Assembly: GCA_014384345.1 (NCBI GenBank)
Contig: JACNGB010000049.1
Coordinates: 1-64,000 of the forward strand
Direction: 5' to 3'
DNA: 64,000 nucleotides
Origin: Candidatus Thioglobus pontius
GTDB taxonomy: Bacteria > Pseudomonadota > Gammaproteobacteria > PS1 > Pseudothioglobaceae
The notes under the pieces are model-generated. The model was not told where the DNA came from and searched no databases. It saw only the letters and a program-made list of their open reading frames with translations. The position numbers and the translations under genes were made by a program. Shown here piece after piece: positions 1-10,644 of the stretch; within the stretch, counting starts at the first letter, position 1; every line of letters begins with the position of its first letter.

Positions 1-1514
1 ACAACCGTGACATTTTCGGCCACGACCAAGTCATCTTCACTAAATGCTTGAGCAACAGTAACATCAGACTTAATAAGAGATCGACGCTCATCACCAAAAT
101 CTTCAATAATAGCTTTTAACTCTTTTTTAATATAGGTTTTTAAACGAGTATCACTAGATAGTAACAATTCTAATTTATCTTTTTCTGCGTTCAGCTCTTT
201 TTGCTCAGACTGAATTTTAACTTCTTCTAATTTAGCAAGATGGCGCAACTTAAGCTCTAATATTGCTTCAGCTTGGATTTCATCAAGCTTAAAGTGTGCC
301 ATTAAAATTGGCTTAGGCTTATCATTTTCTCTAATGATGGCGATCACTTCGTCAATATTTAGAAAGGCAACTAATAAGCCTTCCAAAATATGTAAACGCG
401 ATAGAATTTTATCTAGACGGAAGTTAAGACGCTTAGTAACAATCTCAATTCTATAAGTTAGCCACTCTTTAAGCATCGGCACCAAAGGCTTAACTTGTGG
501 CTTGCCATTTAAACCGATCACATTCATGTTAACGCGATAATTCTTTTCAAGATCAGTTGTCGCAAACAAATGCAGCATTAAGTTGTCAACATCCACTCTA
601 TTTGAGCGTGGCACAATTACAATACGTGTTGGATTTTGATGGTCAGATTCGTCACGAATATCATCAACCAAAGGCAATTTTTTAGCACGCATTTGGCTAG
701 CTATCTGGGTTATTACTTTAGAGCCAGAGGTTTGAAAAGGCAATGTCTCAATCACAATGTCGCCATCTTCTTTTTGGTAAGTTGCTCGCATCTTGACTGA
801 GCCATGTCCAGTTTCGTAAATTTGTCTTAGGTCGTATGGGCTTGAAACAATATGCGCACTGGTTGGATAATCCGGCGCAGGAATAATCTTCATAATTTCA
901 TCCAAATCACTAGACGGCTTATCTAAAAGATGAATACAAGCATTGACCACTTCGACTAAATTATGAGGTGGTACGTCAGTTGCCATGCCTACTGCAATAC
1001 CCGATGTACCATTCAGTAATAAGTTTGGCACTTGTGCTGGCAAGTTTTTAGGCTCTTGAAGAGATCCATCAAAATTATCTGCCCACTCAGCCGTACCTTG
1101 ATTAATTTCACTTAATAGTAAATCTGCATAGCGCGAAAGCTTGCTCTCGGTATAACGCATCGCGGCAAAAGATTTCGGATCATCTGGCGCACCCCAGTTT
1201 CCTTGACCATCAATAAACGGATAACGGTAAGAAAAAGGCTGAGCCATAAGTACCATTGCCTCATAACAAGCACTATCGCCATGTGGATGGAATTTACCTA
1301 AAACATCACCAACGGTACGGGCTGATTTTTTAAACTTTGCGGTTGATTTAAGCCCCAATTCGCTCATTGCATAAATAATGCGGCGTTGTACCGGCTTAAG
1401 TCCATCGCCCACAAACGGCAGCGCACGATCAAGAATGACGTACATTGAATAATCAAGATAAGCGCGTTCTGAAAATTCTGAAACGCTTTGCTGTTCAAGG
1501 CCGATTTGGCTCAT
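1..1514 (-). CDS. parC: DNA topoisomerase IV subunit A (partial, runs off the left edge)
   Basis: Minus-strand translation from the ATG at 1514 reads [55 protein letters not shown]..., the ParC/GyrA N-terminal region. Absent from the ORF track because it has no stop inside the window. Confidence 0.93.
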   Translation of the reverse strand, partial: MSQIGLEQQSVSEFSERAYLDYSMYVILDRALPFVGDGLKPVQRRIIYAMSELGLKSTAKFKKSARTVGDVLGKFHPHGDSACYEAMVLMAQPFSYRYPFIDGQGNWGAPDDPKSFAAMRYTESKLSRYADLLLSEINQGTAEWADNFDGSLQEPKNLPAQVPNLLLNGTSGIAVGMATDVPPHNLVEVVNACIHLLDKPSSDLDEIMKIIPAPDYPTSAHIVSSPYDLRQIYETGHGSVKMRATYQKEDGDIVIETLPFQTSGSKVITQIASQMRAKKLPLVDDIRDESDHQNPTRIVIVPRSNRVDVDNLMLHLFATTDLEKNYRVNMNVIGLNGKPQVKPLVPMLKEWLTYRIEIVTKRLNFRLDKILSRLHILEGLLVAFLNIDEVIAIIRENDKPKPILMAHFKLDEIQAEAILELKLRHLAKLEEVKIQSEQKELNAEKDKLELLLSSDTRLKTYIKKELKAIIEDFGDERRSLIKSDVTVAQAFSEDDLVVAENVTV

Positions 1515-1600
1515 TTTCCCCCTGGAAATTACTAACTTTTGTCTAAAAGTTTTGAACTATTTTAATGCAACTTTTTGCGAGATATTAGCTAAATTATTAT

Positions 1601-2224
1601 TCACAATCGAGAAACATAATCAGCTAGGTCTGATAACTCTTGATCACTCATAGTTTTAATCAAATCTAACATCTCAGGATTGCTATTAGCCCGATAGCCA
1701 TCACGCATCCATTTTAATTGGCGTAATAGATATTCATAATGTTGAGATTTAATTCTTGGAAATGTTAGTTGCGCATCGCCACGCCCATCAAGACCATGAC
1801 AACCGGTGCAATTATTCAAATAAAGCGCCTTACCTTGAGCGAGTCGATCGCCATCTCCCGTGCCATGATTACCAAGATCTGGCAGACTTTCTATGTAAGC
1901 AACAACATCAGCAATAGCTTGTACACCACCAATGGTTTTAGCATCTGAAAATGGATACATGGTTGGATTGTCGCGATGTTTATATTGTATATCTTTGAGC
2001 TGTTTAATGGTGACTGATTTATGTTGAGAGGCGATTACTGGAAAACTACCATTTGACTTACCCATGCCATTATCCAAATGACAAGTCGCACAAAGACGGT
2101 AACTTTGCTGACCATTAGTCAAATTAGGCTTTAATAACAACGCTTGTTCATAGGCATCTTGTGCACTCGCACCCGAGATGATCGCTTGACAAATAAAAAC
2201 ACACAATACAATAAATGACTTCAT
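1601..2224 (-). CDS. Diheme cytochrome c (c4-like), exported
   Basis: Signal peptide plus two CxxCH motifs (CATCH, CTGCH) in two repeated cytochrome c domains. Confidence 0.88.
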   Translation of the reverse strand: MKSFIVLCVFICQAIISGASAQDAYEQALLLKPNLTNGQQSYRLCATCHLDNGMGKSNGSFPVIASQHKSVTIKQLKDIQYKHRDNPTMYPFSDAKTIGGVQAIADVVAYIESLPDLGNHGTGDGDRLAQGKALYLNNCTGCHGLDGRGDAQLTFPRIKSQHYEYLLRQLKWMRDGYRANSNPEMLDLIKTMSDQELSDLADYVSRL

Positions 2225-2281
2225 ACAAAACCAAGATAGATGGGTAGAATACCCACTAGTTTATTTTAATATTGCCACCAG

Positions 2282-3034
2282 ATGTTTATTAAAAATAGTT
2301 TATTTGTCATTTTTATTTTTTTCCTGAGTGTGTCAAATGCTAAAGAGCTTAGTTATGTTGAACTACCTTCCGGAGAGGAGACGGAAATTAGGATTTTTCC
2401 TGCCAAAGGTGACGTTTTGGTTATTGGCTTTGCATGTGATAACGGCAAAAGCAAACATGAAGAGGCTACAGCACAATCTTTAGCCGATGACGGTATTGAA
2501 GTCTGGATGCCTGACATGCTTGGCACTTACATGCTGCCAAAATCGCGCAGTAGTTATGCTGAAATTCCTAGCGAAGACTTAACTCATGTCATCTATGAAG
2601 CCATTTCAACCAAAAAAGACGTCTACCTAGTAGCCTCTGGCCCAGACACGCAACTACTATTGCGTGCAGCCGCACAATGGAAAAAATCTTACGCTGACTA
2701 TCAAGACTTAAAAGGTGGCATATTATTATTCCCACGCCTTAATGATGGTGCACCTGAACCTGGTGTTGAGCCAAAATATGTTGAGCCTGTTGGAACTACA
2801 AGTATCCCCTTAATGGTACTAGAAGGTGGTCGCACACCAAATCGCTGGGGCGTTAATCATCTAACCCAAAAATTAGGCGCTTCAGGCAGCTCTGTTGTCT
2901 CTAAAATTGTCCCAGGAATTCGTGGCTATTTCTTTAAACGCGCTGACCCAAACAGAACAGAAGATGTTGTTACCTCACAATTATCAGGACTCATTAAAGT
3001 GAGCTTGTTTTATTTACAGGAATTAAAAAAATGA
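2282..3034 (+). CDS. Exported alpha/beta-hydrolase-like protein lacking a GxSxG elbow
   Basis: Signal peptide. Homologous by eye to the N-terminal half of the 13716-14960 product. Stop overlaps the next start (ATGA). Confidence 0.65.
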   Translation: MFIKNSLFVIFIFFLSVSNAKELSYVELPSGEETEIRIFPAKGDVLVIGFACDNGKSKHEEATAQSLADDGIEVWMPDMLGTYMLPKSRSSYAEIPSEDLTHVIYEAISTKKDVYLVASGPDTQLLLRAAAQWKKSYADYQDLKGGILLFPRLNDGAPEPGVEPKYVEPVGTTSIPLMVLEGGRTPNRWGVNHLTQKLGASGSSVVSKIVPGIRGYFFKRADPNRTEDVVTSQLSGLIKVSLFYLQELKK

Positions 3035-3552
3035 TAAAAAACGCAATTGCTAAAAAAACCTTACTAGCCCTTTTATTGATTACAGCCGGCATTGTACAAG
3101 CAGCATCATTAAAACCATACACAGGAAAAATCACCAATCCCCAAGTTCAATTGAAAGATTTATCAGGCAACATTCACACGCTGGAGCAATACAAAGGTCA
3201 GGTTGTGCTGGTGCAATTCTGGGCAACTTACTGCCCACCTTGCGTTAAAGAGATGCCAAGTATGAATAAATTGCAAGACAAGTTGGCTAAAGCAGGTGTG
3301 GCATTTAAAATTTTAGCCATTGACATGGCAGAATCCAAAGCTGAAGTTGAGGCTTTTGTTAAACGCATTAAGCCCGAGTTTACTATTCTAATGGACGAAT
3401 CAGGCAGTAGCATTCAAGCCTGGAACGTGTTTGCCGCGCCTTCAAATTTCTTAATCAACAAGCAAGGTGAAATTGCCTACACGTTGTTTGGCGGTGTTGA
3501 GTGGGACTCGACTGAGATAATCGAGACAATTACACAACTGTCTCAACAGTAA
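3031..3552 (+). CDS. TlpA/ResA-type periplasmic thioredoxin-like protein
   Basis: Signal peptide, WATYCPPC active site, thioredoxin fold pattern. Confidence 0.9.
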   Translation: MIKNAIAKKTLLALLLITAGIVQAASLKPYTGKITNPQVQLKDLSGNIHTLEQYKGQVVLVQFWATYCPPCVKEMPSMNKLQDKLAKAGVAFKILAIDMAESKAEVEAFVKRIKPEFTILMDESGSSIQAWNVFAAPSNFLINKQGEIAYTLFGGVEWDSTEIIETITQLSQQ

Positions 3553-3553
3553 A

Positions 3554-6352
3554 CTACTCGAAATCTTCTGTGGTAATACAAGAGCAGAATAAATTACGAT
3601 CACCATAGACATTGTCAATACGCTTAACTGGCGGGAAATATTTATTCGTAATTAACGACTCAACCGGATACAAAGCCTCTTGCCTTGTATATGGATAAGC
3701 CCAATCGCCCGCCATCTCATGTGCTGTATGCGGTGCATTTTTAAGTGGATTATTATCCTTATCCCACTCACCTGAAATTACTTTTTGAATTTCATCATGA
3801 ATGCTAATCATGGCGGTAATAAATCGATCAATCTCACGCTTCGACTCACTTTCAGTTGGCTCAATCATTAACGTACCCGCCACTGGAAACGACATGGTTG
3901 GCGAATGAAATCCATAATCCATTAAACGCTTAGCAATGTCTTCTTCCGCAATACCACTCAATTCTTTCAAGGGGCGAATATCAACAATACATTCGTGTGC
4001 CACCATACCTTGGTCGCCACGATATAGAATCGGAAAACTATCTTTTAGCGCGTCTGCAATATAGTTTGCACTAACAATCGCCACTTCCGTAGAACGCTGC
4101 ATGCCGTATTTACCCAACAATTTAATATAACTCCAGGAAATTGGCAGAATTGAAGCAGAGCCATACATGGCCGCTGATACGGCGTTCGAATCTTTTTCTA
4201 AAGGATTACCTGGCAAAAATTCAGCTAAATGCGACTTAACACCAATTGGGCCCATACCCGGGCCACCACCACCATGTGGAATAGCAAAGGTTTTATGCAA
4301 ATTGATGTGTGATACATCTGCACCAAACTCACCCATACGAGTCACGCCCACCATGGCATTAAGATTGGCACCGTCAAGATAAACTTGACCACCATTATCG
4401 TGAATAATATCGCAAATTTGCTTAATCTCAACCTCGAATACACCATGTGTTGATGGGTATGTCACCATGATGGCTGCAAGTTTCTCTTGGTGTTTTTCAA
4501 CTTTGGCTTTTAAATCATTAATGTCAATATTACCCGCTTCATCACATTTAACAATCACTACTTTCATGCCAGCCATAATCGCACTTGCCGGGTTGGTGCC
4601 GTGTGCTGAAGATGGAATTAAACAAATATTTCGATCATGATCTCCACGCGACTGATGATAAGCATGAATCGCTAAAAGTCCTGCAAATTCGCCTTGAGAG
4701 CCAGCATTTGGCTGCAGCGATACTGCGTCATAGCCTGTTACTTCACACAATGCGTGCTCTAAATCTTTAAATAATTGCTGGTAGCCTTGAGTTTGATCTT
4801 CTGGTGCATAAGGATGCAATTTTGAAAATCCTGGCAAGCTGATTGGATACATTTGTGTCGCTGCATTCAGCTTCATTGTGCAAGAGCCGAGTGCAATCAT
4901 TGAATGATTAAGCGCAATATCTTTATTCTCAAGGCGCTTTAAGTAACGCATCATTTCAGTTTCTGAGTGATATTGACTAAACACCGGATGGGTTAAATAA
5001 TCAGAAGAGCGCATCATAGCAACTGACAACACTGGCTCTGATTGGGTCAATGTATCAATTGAAAATATCGCTAATAATGCTAGCAATTCAGCCTGCGTGG
5101 TTGTCTCGTCAACCGATATACTTAACTGATTGTCACTCAACAGACGAATATTAATATTTGCCTGTTGAGCTTGGCTAAATAAAGTTTGCGCTTGATCGGT
5201 ATTAATGGTTACCGTATCAAAAAACTGATTAGCTGCTAGTTCAAATCCTGCCTCACTTAAACTTTTCGCTAAATCGCTCGCTTTAGCATGCACTTTGGTA
5301 GCAATTTTCTTAAGCCCTGCAGCGCCATGGTAAATACCGTAGGCTGCTGCCAAAACCGCCAATAAAACTTGAGCAGTACAAATATTACTAGTCGCCTTAT
5401 CGCGACGAATATGTTGTTCACGAGTTTGCAAAGACATGCGCATTGCTGGCTTACCATGTACGTCTTGAGAAACGCCAATAATACGCCCAGGTACCATACG
5501 CTTATATTCATCACGCGTAGCAAGATACGCAGCATGCGGGCCGCCAAAACCCATTGGCACGCCAAAACGTTGAGTACTGCCCACAGCAATATCAGCACCC
5601 ATCTCAGCTGGCGTTTTAATCAACGCTAATGCCAAAACATCACAAGCAACAATGGTTAATACGCCATTTTCTTTGGCTCTGTTGATATCACCGGTTAAAT
5701 CACGAACCTCACCATTAGTGCCTGGTGATTGCAACAAAGCAGCAAAATAATCAGAGAAATCATTATTCTGGATATCGCCTACCACCAACTCTATGCCTAA
5801 CGGCTTGGCGCGCGTTTGCAAAATAGTAATGGTTTGTGCATTGGTATTATGATCGATTAAGAATTTATTAGATTTATTCTTGCGATTGGCGCGCTTAGCC
5901 ATCATCATCGCTTCAGCACAAGCGGTCGGCTCATCTAATAACGAAGCGTTGGAAATATCCATGCCTGTCAGATCGATAATCATTTGCTGGAAATTTAATA
6001 GCATTTCCAAACGACCTTGAGAAATTTCAGCTTGGTATGGTGTATAAGCCGTATACCACCCCGGATTTTCCAAGATATTACGCTGAATAACGCTTGGCAT
6101 CAATGTGCCATAATAACCTTGACCAATGAAGTTTGTAGCCAGTGTATTTTCACTGGCTAATTTGGTTGCCAAATCAAGGGCATCACGCTCAGTTAGACCT
6201 TCGTCAACGGCCATACGATTACCAAATAAAATAGCCTCTGGTACGGTTTTTGATACAACCTCATCGACACTTTTGCAGTTAACACTGTTCAGCATGGAAG
6301 CAATATCTTGATCGCTTGGGCCAATGTGTCTATCTAAGAATTCGTTACTCAT
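3554..6352 (-). CDS. gcvP: Glycine dehydrogenase (decarboxylating), P-protein
   Basis: 932 aa; GcvP-type sequence including HKTFAIPHGGGGPGMGPIGV PLP-lysine region. Confidence 0.97.
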   Translation of the reverse strand: MSNEFLDRHIGPSDQDIASMLNSVNCKSVDEVVSKTVPEAILFGNRMAVDEGLTERDALDLATKLASENTLATNFIGQGYYGTLMPSVIQRNILENPGWYTAYTPYQAEISQGRLEMLLNFQQMIIDLTGMDISNASLLDEPTACAEAMMMAKRANRKNKSNKFLIDHNTNAQTITILQTRAKPLGIELVVGDIQNNDFSDYFAALLQSPGTNGEVRDLTGDINRAKENGVLTIVACDVLALALIKTPAEMGADIAVGSTQRFGVPMGFGGPHAAYLATRDEYKRMVPGRIIGVSQDVHGKPAMRMSLQTREQHIRRDKATSNICTAQVLLAVLAAAYGIYHGAAGLKKIATKVHAKASDLAKSLSEAGFELAANQFFDTVTINTDQAQTLFSQAQQANINIRLLSDNQLSISVDETTTQAELLALLAIFSIDTLTQSEPVLSVAMMRSSDYLTHPVFSQYHSETEMMRYLKRLENKDIALNHSMIALGSCTMKLNAATQMYPISLPGFSKLHPYAPEDQTQGYQQLFKDLEHALCEVTGYDAVSLQPNAGSQGEFAGLLAIHAYHQSRGDHDRNICLIPSSAHGTNPASAIMAGMKVVIVKCDEAGNIDINDLKAKVEKHQEKLAAIMVTYPSTHGVFEVEIKQICDIIHDNGGQVYLDGANLNAMVGVTRMGEFGADVSHINLHKTFAIPHGGGGPGMGPIGVKSHLAEFLPGNPLEKDSNAVSAAMYGSASILPISWSYIKLLGKYGMQRSTEVAIVSANYIADALKDSFPILYRGDQGMVAHECIVDIRPLKELSGIAEEDIAKRLMDYGFHSPTMSFPVAGTLMIEPTESESKREIDRFITAMISIHDEIQKVISGEWDKDNNPLKNAPHTAHEMAGDWAYPYTRQEALYPVESLITNKYFPPVKRIDNVYGDRNLFCSCITTEDFE

Positions 6353-6363
6353 AATAAAATAAG

Positions 6364-6403
6364 AAGCACTAAAAAAGATAGAATTTTATCTTATTAAGTG
6401 CTT
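6364..6403 (-). terminator. Hairpin between hinT stop and gcvP start (terminator or attenuator)
   Basis: Arms aagcactaaaaaagata / tatcttattaagtgctt, 17 bp with two mismatches, 6-nt loop. Confidence 0.45.
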
Positions 6404-6434
6404 GTTTTGCTTACAAAAAATAGGGGTTTGTTTC

Positions 6435-6773
6435 TTAACCTGGAGGCCACTGCAATTGACGCCCAGCCAAACAATGAAGATGGATATGATAAACCGCTTG
6501 ACCACCATCATTATTACAATTCATCACCACACGATAACCATCCTCAGCAAACCCTAAATCTTTGGCAATTTTGCTGGCCGTTAGTGACAACTTGCCCAAC
6601 AATACAGCATCATCCGCCTCATTCAGGGTGGCAATGTGTTGCTTAGGAATAACCAAGAAATGATGTGGCGCTTGCGCTTCAATATCATGAAAAGCAAACA
6701 CATCCTCATCTTCATAAATTTTATTTGATGGGATTTCGCCTGCAATAATTTTACAAAATAAACAATCAGACAT
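6435..6773 (-). CDS. HIT family protein (HinT-like)
   Basis: MSDCLFCKIIAGEIPS... and HxHxH region (YHIHLHCLAGRQ). The ORF-track start at 6839 is probably too far upstream. Confidence 0.9.
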   Translation of the reverse strand: MSDCLFCKIIAGEIPSNKIYEDEDVFAFHDIEAQAPHHFLVIPKQHIATLNEADDAVLLGKLSLTASKIAKDLGFAEDGYRVVMNCNNDGGQAVYHIHLHCLAGRQLQWPPG

Positions 6774-6792
6774 AAAAATACCTCTATAAACT

Positions 6793-7920
6793 CTATCGGT
6801 ATTGGCGCAAGTACCACCAGCCAAACACTTTTTTAGCAATATGCATCAGGCGACAATTTGGTAGCATTAAGCCACCTTTAAGCGTTCTGGACACATACAT
6901 ACCCTTATTATTTGAATCAACAATACACATCAGTTCAATTTTAAATGTGTGGCTAGCCTCTTTTCCATCAAGCATATCCAGTGCATTTTTAGCTGCAGCT
7001 TCTGCCTGAAGATCAGCCATGTGCGCTTGTTTTGGCATCCATTCTGGGCCAGGGAAAGAGCCCGAATCGCCAGCGACAAAAACTTTATCAACACCCTCGA
7101 CCTCACAAAACTTATTGGCTTTGAGCATGCCACCTTCGCTACGTGCAAGATCAGTGTTGTCAAACCAAGTATTGCCCGTCATACCAGGCATAAATAAAAT
7201 TAAATCAGCAGCAAACTCGCCACCTTCAGTCACCACTTTGTCAGCGCTAAATTTCTTCATTTTATTGCCCAGATGCGTAGCAATATTACGTTTTTTCATC
7301 TCGCTCAATAAGCCGCCAACTGCTTTTTCGCCAAGACGCGCGCCAGGCTTAGGCGCTGGGGTAAAGAAGGTTAGATTGAATTTATCACGTCGTCCTTCTG
7401 CGCGTAGCTGCGTATCCAATCCAAATAGAAATTCAAACATCGGCCCACCACGCATTGCACTCGGCTCTTTTGGATTACCACTAAAGCCAATAGCAATATC
7501 ACCACCATCCATTGACTTAACGCGATCACGAATCGCCTCGGCCGCCTCTAGCCCCTCACAAGGGGTAATTGCATGCTCGATACCTGGCAGTTTTTTAATA
7601 AAACGCCCACCTGAAGCAATGATTAATGCGTCATTATCATAGGTGCCAATTGGTGTTACTACTGACCTGCCTTTGTTTTCTAATCCAGTTACGCTACTTA
7701 CGATATGAACTACATTCATGCGTTTGAAAAAATTATCTAAAGGAATAACAATGTCTTTTTTACTTGCCACACCGGATGGCACCCAAATCAAGCTTGGCAT
7801 GTAAACCAACTCTGCTTTAGGGGAAATAAGTGTAATTTCAGCTTTTTTATCTTTTTTTCGAATAGTTCGAACAGCGGTTAACCCGGCAAATCCTGAGCCG
7901 ATAATAGTAATTTTTTTCAT
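6793..7920 (-). CDS. FAD-dependent pyridine nucleotide-disulphide oxidoreductase, sulfide:quinone oxidoreductase-like
   Basis: N-terminal GSGFAGLTAVRTIRKK FAD motif, VFVAGDSGSFPGPEWMPKQAHMADLQAEAAAKN, SQR/FCSD-like architecture. Confidence 0.75.
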   Translation of the reverse strand: MKKITIIGSGFAGLTAVRTIRKKDKKAEITLISPKAELVYMPSLIWVPSGVASKKDIVIPLDNFFKRMNVVHIVSSVTGLENKGRSVVTPIGTYDNDALIIASGGRFIKKLPGIEHAITPCEGLEAAEAIRDRVKSMDGGDIAIGFSGNPKEPSAMRGGPMFEFLFGLDTQLRAEGRRDKFNLTFFTPAPKPGARLGEKAVGGLLSEMKKRNIATHLGNKMKKFSADKVVTEGGEFAADLILFMPGMTGNTWFDNTDLARSEGGMLKANKFCEVEGVDKVFVAGDSGSFPGPEWMPKQAHMADLQAEAAAKNALDMLDGKEASHTFKIELMCIVDSNNKGMYVSRTLKGGLMLPNCRLMHIAKKVFGWWYLRQYR

Positions 7921-7922
7921 AT

Positions 7923-8225
7923 CTAAAAAACCTCTAAGTTGTTAGGTGTCATTGTACTCATATTGGCAATAGCACCAAATCTTTCCATATTTTTAGGCCA
8001 GCTTTCTCTCGCCTCCAGTTGCTGTCTAAAGCTTTGGTGATGCGCCTTACTCTGCCACTTTATTAAACAATAGATCCGTTTATTTTCATCAATACCTGAA
8101 TCACGTGAAATAAAACCATCAGCCTTAGCAATATCCTCGTCAATTTCTTTGGATAAAGTTTTCCAATCTTCTAATAAATCTTTGCTATTTAATTCAAATG
8201 ATACTATCACAAAATATTCGCTCAT
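7923..8225 (-). CDS. Small antibiotic-biosynthesis-monooxygenase-like (ABM/dimeric ferredoxin-like) protein
   Basis: 100 aa; FVIVSFELNS...GFISRDSGIDENKRIYCLIKWQSKAHHQSFR resembles ABM domains. Confidence 0.5.
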   Translation of the reverse strand: MSEYFVIVSFELNSKDLLEDWKTLSKEIDEDIAKADGFISRDSGIDENKRIYCLIKWQSKAHHQSFRQQLEARESWPKNMERFGAIANMSTMTPNNLEVF

Positions 8226-8237
8226 CTCTTACTCCTC

Positions 8238-8657
8238 CTACTTATTATGACAAAAATGTCCACTATCCGGCTCTTCAACACTTCTGGCAATATTCTCTAC
8301 AAACGCTTGTAATTCGTCAAATTCTAACACCGTTAAAATTCGAGTAACCACATCTGGTGAAACTCGCAATGTACACATACCACCATCTTTAAGCGTTACT
8401 TGCATGCCGGCAGCATTCATCATTAGCGCATCATCTGTTTGCTCTAATAACGCTTCTAACTCATCTTGCAATACATCATACAAATCTTGCAGCTCACCCA
8501 GTATAGAATCATTTGTATCATCAGCAATTGAGACGATCTCACCTTGGATCGAGCCAAAACTCTCATCATCCTCGCATTTAAATTCTATTCCCACCTTTGT
8601 CAAATGGTCTTTGAATTTGCCTGAGAGCGAAGCATTGAAAAATATATAATCTAGCAT
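8238..8657 (-). CDS. Hypothetical acidic protein (139 aa)
   Basis: Intact ORF, same strand and close spacing with neighbours; no family recognised. Confidence 0.6.
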   Translation of the reverse strand: MLDYIFFNASLSGKFKDHLTKVGIEFKCEDDESFGSIQGEIVSIADDTNDSILGELQDLYDVLQDELEALLEQTDDALMMNAAGMQVTLKDGGMCTLRVSPDVVTRILTVLEFDELQAFVENIARSVEEPDSGHFCHNK

Positions 8658-8688
8658 ATCAATTTTGTAATTTTATTGGAATATTTTA

Positions 8689-9270
8689 ATGCTTGAGCAA
8701 GACGCACTAGACACTTTATTTATTAATGCTAGAAGTCATAATGGCTGGCTAGATCAAAATGTATCAGATGAACAAATTAAACAAATTTATGAACTGATGA
8801 AATTTGGCCCAACCGCAGCTAACAACTGCCCAGCGCGCCTTACCTTTGTAAAATCTAGCAAAGCAAAAGAGCAGCTAAAAGCGCATCTTGATGAAGGTAA
8901 TGTTGAAAAATCTATGGCCGCACCCGTCGTGGCCATTATTAGCTATGACACAGAATTCTATGAAAAACTAAACTTCTTGTTTCCACACACCGACGCACGC
9001 AGCTGGTACGCTGGCAACGACGCAAAAATCAAACAAGCGGGTGAAATGAATGCCACACTACAAGGTGCTTACTTTATGCTTGCTGCTCGCGCAGTAGGGC
9101 TAGATTGCGGCCCAATGGGTGGGTTTAATAACACAACTTTAGATGAAGAATTCTTTCCAGATGGGAAAACTAAATCCATCTTTATTTGTGCACTTGGACA
9201 AGGTGACGAATCAAAGATTTACCCACGCGGACCGCGCCTAAGCTTTAATGAGGCTTGTAAAATAATTTAG
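8689..9270 (+). CDS. RutE/HadB-like malonic semialdehyde reductase (nitroreductase family)
   Basis: Nitroreductase signature FGPTAANNCPARLTFV... and HTDARSWYAGNDAKIKQ. Confidence 0.85.
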   Translation: MLEQDALDTLFINARSHNGWLDQNVSDEQIKQIYELMKFGPTAANNCPARLTFVKSSKAKEQLKAHLDEGNVEKSMAAPVVAIISYDTEFYEKLNFLFPHTDARSWYAGNDAKIKQAGEMNATLQGAYFMLAARAVGLDCGPMGGFNNTTLDEEFFPDGKTKSIFICALGQGDESKIYPRGPRLSFNEACKII

Positions 9271-9311
9271 CAAATTATTCAAATAGCTGGTTTTGCAGTA
9301 TGCCAACAAGA

Positions 9312-9348
9312 AAAAACCCCTTTAAAACAATGTTTTAAAGGGGTTTTT
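9312..9348. terminator. Bidirectional rho-independent terminator
   Basis: Perfect inverted repeat aaaaacccctttaaaac-aat-gttttaaaggggttttt between convergent genes. Confidence 0.9.
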
Positions 9349-9417
9349 AGCTAAAAATGATACTTAAAACCTTGCCAAATCAAAAATTTAGCAAATTTTT
9401 AAAATCAAGAAAAACAG

Positions 9418-9651
9418 CTATTTTTCATCTGTTTTTTCGGTTTTTTCTCTTGGCGGGCAGCCATTATGCTTTAACCATAAATCCTCATGACCAATGGCTT
9501 TAGCAAAAGCTGGAATTTCACATTCTTCCGCTGTTTTTTCAACAACTTCTGATGCTTTAGTCTCTTTATCATCACTTAGGCCAAACACAGCAAATGCACC
9601 CAGTGCAATTAACGTCCATGAAATGGCAAATAAAACTCTAATTCCTTTCAT
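9418..9651 (-). CDS. Small membrane-anchored hypothetical protein (77 aa)
   Basis: N-terminal TM/signal segment, then a charged region with two Cys (CEIPAF...NGCPP). Confidence 0.55.
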   Translation of the reverse strand: MKGIRVLFAISWTLIALGAFAVFGLSDDKETKASEVVEKTAEECEIPAFAKAIGHEDLWLKHNGCPPREKTEKTDEK

Positions 9652-9667
9652 ATTTTCTCCTTATTAA

Positions 9668-10591
9668 TTAATAATCAAATTCCATTTGTTCAAACACCCA
9701 TTGCGCATTCTTGCCAGCAATACCTTGATGGCCACTTAGAAAATGAAACGCTGTTTGATCTATTCTACTCGCCTCAAGCATGTCACCTTCATTATCTAAA
9801 ATCTTGGCAATATTGGCAATTAAAAATTGCAAATATTGCTGAGTGTTTTTAGTAGCTGTTGCCAAATCAGACACCCTTCCATGACCCGGAACAATATACT
9901 CTGGTTTAAATTCTGCCATTTTTTCAAATACATCTACCCAGCTTTGGGCGTTTTTAGCAGGGCCAATGCCCAGCATTCTATCGTTAAAGACAATGTCACC
10001 CGTAAACATGGTTTGTGCGCTTGGCATCCAAACAATAATATCGCCCACGGTATGCGCTGGGCCAAAATGGTATAACTCTAAATCTACATTACCCAGTGTA
10101 AGCTTCATTTTTTCATCGAAAGTTTCAGTCGAATAAAAAGCAACTGTACCATCAAGACTCTCATGAATAAGACCGCCCAGTCTATTTAAATGATAATCAG
10201 TTCTTGCTTTTTGATCTTGATGCGTTTTTGCTGAAGATATAATTCTGGCGCCAAGCTGCTGAAAATAATCGTTACCGAGCCAGCGATGATCTTGACCACC
10301 GCTGTTGATAACAATTTTGACAGGCTGGTCAGTTAATGTCTGGATAGCTTTGTGAATTTCCTCAGCACCCAAAAGGCTGGCGCCTGAATCAATAAGAATT
10401 ACACCTTCTTTAGTAATGATAACGCCATGCGTTGAATTGTTACCAAAGTTAGTAGGTGAGCGCTGAGTGGTTTCACCCTCTAGTGCATAAACATTATCAA
10501 CAACTTTTTGCACGTTGAGTGCGGCTTGCGCTATTGTTATGTTGGCAATTAACATTAAAAATATAATTATTCGTTTCATATTATTCTCCAT
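9668..10591 (-). CDS. Exported metallo-beta-lactamase-fold protein (SoxH-like)
   Basis: Signal peptide; MBL-fold motifs FGPAHTVGDIIVWMP, MFTGDIVF, VPGHGRVSD; first motif is the atypical NSGGQDHRWLGN. ORF start at 10591 may be 4 codons long (MENNMKR). Confidence 0.75.
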   Translation of the reverse strand: MENNMKRIIIFLMLIANITIAQAALNVQKVVDNVYALEGETTQRSPTNFGNNSTHGVIITKEGVILIDSGASLLGAEEIHKAIQTLTDQPVKIVINSGGQDHRWLGNDYFQQLGARIISSAKTHQDQKARTDYHLNRLGGLIHESLDGTVAFYSTETFDEKMKLTLGNVDLELYHFGPAHTVGDIIVWMPSAQTMFTGDIVFNDRMLGIGPAKNAQSWVDVFEKMAEFKPEYIVPGHGRVSDLATATKNTQQYLQFLIANIAKILDNEGDMLEASRIDQTAFHFLSGHQGIAGKNAQWVFEQMEFDY

Positions 10592-10644
10592 ATCTTTTTA
10601 AATATGTATTCATTATCAAAAAAAACCAAACACCTTTTAACCCC

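Noticed and set aside
5269-5598. 109-aa minus-strand ORF within gcvP
   Set aside because: Out-of-frame shadow ORF inside a confident 932-aa gcvP; no family resemblance.
7019-7642. 207-aa plus-strand ORF in the track
   Set aside because: Antisense to the SQR-like gene, which has clear domain motifs; low-complexity Ser/Pro/Arg composition typical of shadow ORFs.
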